From the NCBI GenBank assembly GCA_937898415.1, contig CALDLA010000144.1:1-7542 (forward strand): a stretch of DNA of 7,542 nt, read 5' to 3'. Below, piece by piece: positions 5,152 to 7,542 of the stretch. Source of the stretch: an uncultured Prevotellaceae bacterium (GTDB lineage: Bacteria > Bacteroidota > Bacteroidia > Bacteroidales > Bacteroidaceae). Numbering within the stretch: position 1 is the first letter of the stretch; the number at the start of each line of letters is the position of its first letter. A program made the position numbers and the translations under genes. The notes beneath the pieces were generated by a model. The model was not told where the DNA came from, made no database searches, and was given only the letters and a program-made list of their open reading frames with translations.

Positions 5152-5678
5152 CGTAAAGGCATGCAGCACGCACAACAGTCCTCAGTCCTGTAATCGCTAT
5201 ACACCTCTGCTTTGAACAAATCCTCTTCCAGTTCTTCAGACAGTTTCTTCCAGTCTTGCTGACATCCTGCATTAAACAAATGTTCTAGCACTTGGAAGTA
5301 CTGGTTCATTCGTTTGGGCTCCTCTATGCGTTGCATATTATCACCCCATCCCTCAGCCATGGCGATTAGGTCTTGCTGAGAGGCCCATGCACCAAACTCC
5401 TTGTCTTCCTCAATCACATTTTTCATGAACAGCCGGATGTTCTCCATGTTCTTTTTGCACAGGCGAGTGTCGCCATTGAGGTACATTCCATAATAGGGTA
5501 ACATCTTCTTGTGCAGAATACATCCATATTCAGGATCTCTCTTGATATTGTTTTCCTGCTCCCACGTACAACTGTACCAGGGCGTGTCGTCATACATGCC
5601 CCCGCCATCCATCATGTGTTCCAGCCGACCAATAACGCGGCTCTCTATATATTTTTCTAAGCTATATGTCTGATTCAT
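5148..5678 (-). CDS. Hypothetical 176-aa protein, first gene of the operon (possibly a frameshifted N-terminal part)
   Basis: The frame starts at ATG 5676-5678, about 26 bases after a clear TATCTTTG promoter box, with a weak AGGA upstream. The product is soluble and rich in Trp, Tyr, Met and acidic residues. It opens with MNQTYSLEKYIESRVIGRLE, has an MYDDTPWYSCTWEQEN segment near 28-43, and continues as helices (NMENIRLFMKNVIEEDKEF; MNQYFQVLEHLF; LSEELEEDLFKAE). The last nine residues (CCACCMPLR and before) are unlike the rest, with four Cys in five positions, as expected when a frame is read past a lost base. I see no known domain. The position at the head of a promoter-driven operon implies that all three proteins act together. 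Confidence 0.75.
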   Translation of the reverse strand: MNQTYSLEKYIESRVIGRLEHMMDGGGMYDDTPWYSCTWEQENNIKRDPEYGCILHKKMLPYYGMYLNGDTRLCKKNMENIRLFMKNVIEEDKEFGAWASQQDLIAMAEGWGDNMQRIEEPKRMNQYFQVLEHLFNAGCQQDWKKLSEELEEDLFKAEVYSDYRTEDCCACCMPLR

Positions 5679-5703
5679 TTATTTATCCTAATATTGCAAC
5701 CTG

Positions 5704-5711
5704 CAAAGATA
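5704..5711 (-). promoter_or_regulatory. -7 promoter box (TATCTTTG) of the three-gene operon
   Basis: The minus strand reads TATCTTTGCAGG, an exact TAnnTTTG. It lies two bases past the T-tract of the lipoprotein terminator and 25 bases before the ATG at 5678, so the leader would be about 20 bases. No convincing -33 TTTG is present upstream, where the terminator hairpin sits. Confidence 0.65.
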
Positions 5712-5713
5712 CG

Positions 5714-5744
5714 AAAAATCCCACACCTTATTAACGATGTGGGA
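5714..5744 (-). terminator. Rho-independent terminator of the lipoprotein gene
   Basis: The arms TCCCACA (5719-5725) and TGTGGGA (5738-5744) form a perfect seven-base stem around a 12-base loop. In the minus direction the stem is followed by TTTTT (5714-5718). It lies about 30 bases beyond the stop of the lipoprotein gene and just ahead of the next promoter. Confidence 0.75.
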
Positions 5745-5773
5745 CAATTATTAAGAAGAATTAGGAAATCGAG

Positions 5774-6100
5774 TCAGTCCCACCCCTCCTCGTCATTATT
5801 CTCCATATAGCGGCTCATGCCATTATCCTCCATGTCATCTTCTGATGCTGGGTCAAAGCCTCGCATATTGACATAACTGCTCGATTCATGAGAGCGAGAC
5901 GATGAAAAAGAAGTAGGAGTTGATTGCACCTTCACCTCTTCCTGCCGCTCTTTCACCTCTTCTGTTACAGCCGTATCAGGCAGCTGATATGACTCTTCAC
6001 TTTGAGTTTCTGTCAACGTAGGCGAATACTCCTGCCTGCTCTTGTTCTGACATGAGAGCAAGAGTAATGATAATGCCAATGTGCCAAGTACTTTTCTCAT
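5774..6100 (-). CDS. Small lipoprotein, unknown function
   Basis: The 108-aa precursor has a signal peptide with a basic start (MRK), a hydrophobic core (VLGTLALSLLLL) and a lipobox LLSC with the lipidated Cys at residue 17. After cleavage about 92 residues remain. They are Glu/Ser/Thr-rich and probably disordered (TETQSEESYQLPDTAVTEEV, then SSSRSHESSS). An acidic C-terminal tail follows (RGFDPASEDDMEDNGMSRYM) and ends EEGWD. I recall a similar tail in other Bacteroidales hypothetical lipoproteins, which would suggest a conserved interaction motif; unverified. It should sit in the periplasmic leaflet or at the outer membrane. It is monocistronic, with a good terminator behind it. I found no clear TAnnTTTG box in the 100 bases ahead; TACCTTGG about 40 bases before the start is the nearest, with one mismatch. 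Confidence 0.88.
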   Translation of the reverse strand: MRKVLGTLALSLLLLSCQNKSRQEYSPTLTETQSEESYQLPDTAVTEEVKERQEEVKVQSTPTSFSSSRSHESSSYVNMRGFDPASEDDMEDNGMSRYMENNDEEGWD

Positions 6101-6201
6101 AAGTTGTCTTGTTCGAACTTACTCAGTTTTCCCTTATTCTATTTCCACCCCAAGGTAATAGTAATCTGAGATGCGTTTTTTTGTCTTTTATCTTGGTTCA
6201 A

Positions 6202-6367
6202 TTAATAATATTTGAAGATATACCAGCCATCACTCTCATGCTGCCAGATGCGGCCTAGAACGGTAGTCTCCAATTCCTCTATTTGCTGAAGAACACCCTT
6301 GCTTAGCTTCACTCCCACCTCGCGAGAGTTCTCTATGATGCTGTAAAGCTTTTCAAGTTTCGTTCAT
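6202..6367 (-). pseudogene. Short ORF broken by one extra base near its start
   Basis: An ATG at 6365-6367, five bases after the stop of the 118-aa gene, opens a frame that stops after four codons (MNET). Removing one A from the GAAAC that follows lets it continue as MNELEKLYSIIENSREVG to a 54-residue product ending DGWYIFKYY and TAA at 6202-6204. The downstream frame is clearly protein-like (EVGVKLSKGVLQQIEELE) and has no ATG of its own, only internal GTG codons. From memory, the ELEKL...IEN..E.GVKLS pattern resembles the N-terminal segment of a two-domain Bacteroidota family whose C-terminal domain looks like the 118-aa protein next door. About 50% G+C here contrasts with about 32% in that neighbour. 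It could be a true frameshift, a sequencing error, or a translated GTG-start ORF. Confidence 0.5.
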
Positions 6368-6372
6368 ATAAC

Positions 6373-6729
6373 TTATTCCTGATTTATCTGCTGATTATCA
6401 ATCGCTTCTATTATTTCAACTTGGATGCTTATCTTTAAGGATTTCGCAATTCTAACCAACATTTTCATTTTATCACCTGTTGACAAATGTGTACACACAA
6501 ATCCATATTTACCAAGAGAATTCATCTGTTTTCTATTGTCTTTTTCTTGAACAATTAGAGGTAATTTGTCAACTGTGAAATTGGTCAACTCTGCTATTTT
6601 ATTAGGCCCTATTTTCTTTATAGCATTAACAAAAACTTCTGTTGCTTTTTCGCCTTCAATTACCTTGTTGTTTATAACAACATGAAGGGCCTTTGCTGGT
6701 GATTTTTTCTTCTTTAATTCTTTTTCCAT
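6373..6729 (-). CDS. Hypothetical 118-aa protein of the restriction-modification operon
   Basis: It starts five bases after the methyltransferase stop, so the two are surely co-transcribed. After a Lys-rich N-terminus (KELKKKKSPAK) the rest looks like one compact alpha/beta domain. It contains LHVVINNKVIEGEKA, a helix VFVNAIKKIGPNKIAEL, PLIVQEK, GKYGFVCTHLSTGDKMKMLV and a last strand-like ISIQVEII. I recall this pattern (IxxIGxxxV, PLI, a 'THxST' step, then 'VEII') as the C-terminal domain of uncharacterised Bacteroidota proteins that often sit beside R-M genes. No function is established to my knowledge and no homology search was run. A regulatory or DNA-binding accessory role is inference from the operon. 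The codon composition is AT-rich like the methyltransferase and unlike the genes downstream. Confidence 0.82.
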   Translation of the reverse strand: MEKELKKKKSPAKALHVVINNKVIEGEKATEVFVNAIKKIGPNKIAELTNFTVDKLPLIVQEKDNRKQMNSLGKYGFVCTHLSTGDKMKMLVRIAKSLKISIQVEIIEAIDNQQINQE

Positions 6730-6734
6730 ATTGC

Positions 6735-7542
6735 TTATTTTTCAATTACTAATCTTTCTTCAATTGTCAAATTGTATAGCTGATAAACGATATCATCGAT
6801 TTTCGATTCCTCATTTTGAGTGTCAGCGTAATTATCTGAGTTCTTCTTTTCCATGATACTTTTCACTAAATCTCTCAACTTTATTTGATTGTCCTTACTG
6901 ATGTTTGGTATTGGCAAATTATCTATTTCATAACCATTTACATTACTGTTCGTACTAAAACATCTGAAAAACCAATTAATAAGTTTCGAATTGAGTAATC
7001 CTAGTAGAGCATAGATATCTATATTGTTAGGTGCAAATATATAATTGCATGAGTTTGCCAAATAATATCCTTGTGGTACTACAGACATGACGATGCGAAT
7101 TTTGTCATTTGCTCCTGTCATTCCTTGCATAGCAATTCGTGCATGATTATGATGTCGTGCTTTGTCTGATGTTCCAAATTCTTTCATATATCTCTTTTCA
7201 TCAAGATACTCAATTTCTCCCTGGCTCATTTGTAGGGTATAAAAATACCTTTGAATAGCTGCACCCTTTAATATCTTTGGATTAGTGATATCTGTCGTAA
7301 AATACTTTTTGTGAAATGTCATATTAAGCTCACCTTCATAGCATTTCAAACTTATCTCCTTATGATTAATCACTTTGATAACTATAGGAGTAAATTCTGA
7401 TTTCAATCTTGGAATGGCATATTCTAATGCATCCATAGATTTAATTTCGTCAAGGTTATATTGGGTTTCAAGTCCTGTTGTTTTATTCAATAGTTCGGTA
7501 AAAATATAGTTAAATTCATTAACATTCAAGATAAGTCTCAAA
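6735..7542 (-). CDS. Eco57I/TaqI-like DNA methyltransferase or type IIG restriction enzyme, C-terminal part
   Basis: The frame is open through the right edge, so the N-terminal (methylase, and nuclease if type IIG) part is outside the window and only about 269 residues are seen. These match the C-terminal target-recognition half of TaqI/Eco57I-type N6-adenine enzymes: KILKGAAIQRYFY (89-101), KARHHNHARIAMQGMTG (127-143), PQGYYLANSCNYIF, then YALLGLLNSKLINWFFR (177-193), the typical NGYEIDNLPIPNI (202-214), and a closing IDDIVYQLYNLTIEER (248-263). The full protein would modify, and if type IIG also cleave, DNA at a specific site. A PglX-type BREX methylase has similar folds and is not excluded. 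Its low G+C content (18 of 60 bases at 7021-7080) suggests transfer. The 118-aa gene follows at once. Confidence 0.85.
   Translation of the reverse strand, partial: LRLILNVNEFNYIFTELLNKTTGLETQYNLDEIKSMDALEYAIPRLKSEFTPIVIKVINHKEISLKCYEGELNMTFHKKYFTTDITNPKILKGAAIQRYFYTLQMSQGEIEYLDEKRYMKEFGTSDKARHHNHARIAMQGMTGANDKIRIVMSVVPQGYYLANSCNYIFAPNNIDIYALLGLLNSKLINWFFRCFSTNSNVNGYEIDNLPIPNISKDNQIKLRDLVKSIMEKKNSDNYADTQNEESKIDDIVYQLYNLTIEERLVIEK

Noticed and set aside
5090..5272. 60-aa minus-strand ORF across the 176/285 junction
   Set aside because: This is the third frame. Joining it to the 176-aa frame would need loss of a 7-bp AGGACTG copy, and it then stops early at 5090, whereas the 285-aa frame continues far.

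Overview
The window reads as Bacteroidota DNA, most likely Bacteroidales (Prevotella/Bacteroides type). Every credible gene lies on the minus strand. Several genes are preceded by TAnnTTTG -7 promoter boxes rather than sigma70 -10 boxes, Shine-Dalgarno sequences are weak or absent, and the lipoprotein and AlbA_2/ATPase regulator look like family members from that phylum. Family names below come from reading motifs by eye; no search was run.

Layout in transcription order (high to low coordinates): (1) 7542-6202: the C-terminal part of an Eco57I/TaqI-like (type IIG or N6-adenine) DNA methyltransferase, five bases before a 118-aa uncharacterised protein, then a short ORF that appears broken by one base. 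The first two genes are clearly AT-rich (about 30-32% G+C in the 60-base blocks I counted); the broken ORF and everything beyond it is about 48-52% in the blocks counted. This suggests an acquired restriction-modification (R-M) cassette with a boundary near 6370. (2) 6100-5774: a small lipoprotein ending in a good terminator. (3) 5711-3873: a TATCTTTG promoter and three overlapping genes (176, 285 and 142 aa) of unknown function. The first two may be a single protein split by one lost base. (4) 3806-2152: a palindrome, an 18-bp repeat, a promoter and a 530-aa AlbA_2/HATPase/winged-helix regulator carrying a 12-bp coding minisatellite. (5) 2141-1276: the same 18-bp repeat, a terminator overlapping a promoter, a leader with two abutting palindromes, and a 218-aa unknown protein. 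(6) 1290-1: five CGTCAA repeats, a likely promoter, then 39-aa, 112-aa (coiled coil) and 132-aa (Cys-rich) genes, a short gap, and a partial 65-codon gene. I associate this last set with Bacteroidales transposable-prophage genes, from memory only.

How it may work together: the strongest new idea is a small regulon. An identical 18-bp sequence sits, in the same orientation, just upstream of the -7 boxes of both the AlbA_2 regulator and the 218-aa gene. The two spacings differ by 11 bp, one helical turn. The regulator may therefore control itself and the next gene. Together with the R-M cassette and the three-gene unknown operon, the neighbourhood looks like an accessory or defence-type island, but no defence activity can be shown from the sequence alone.
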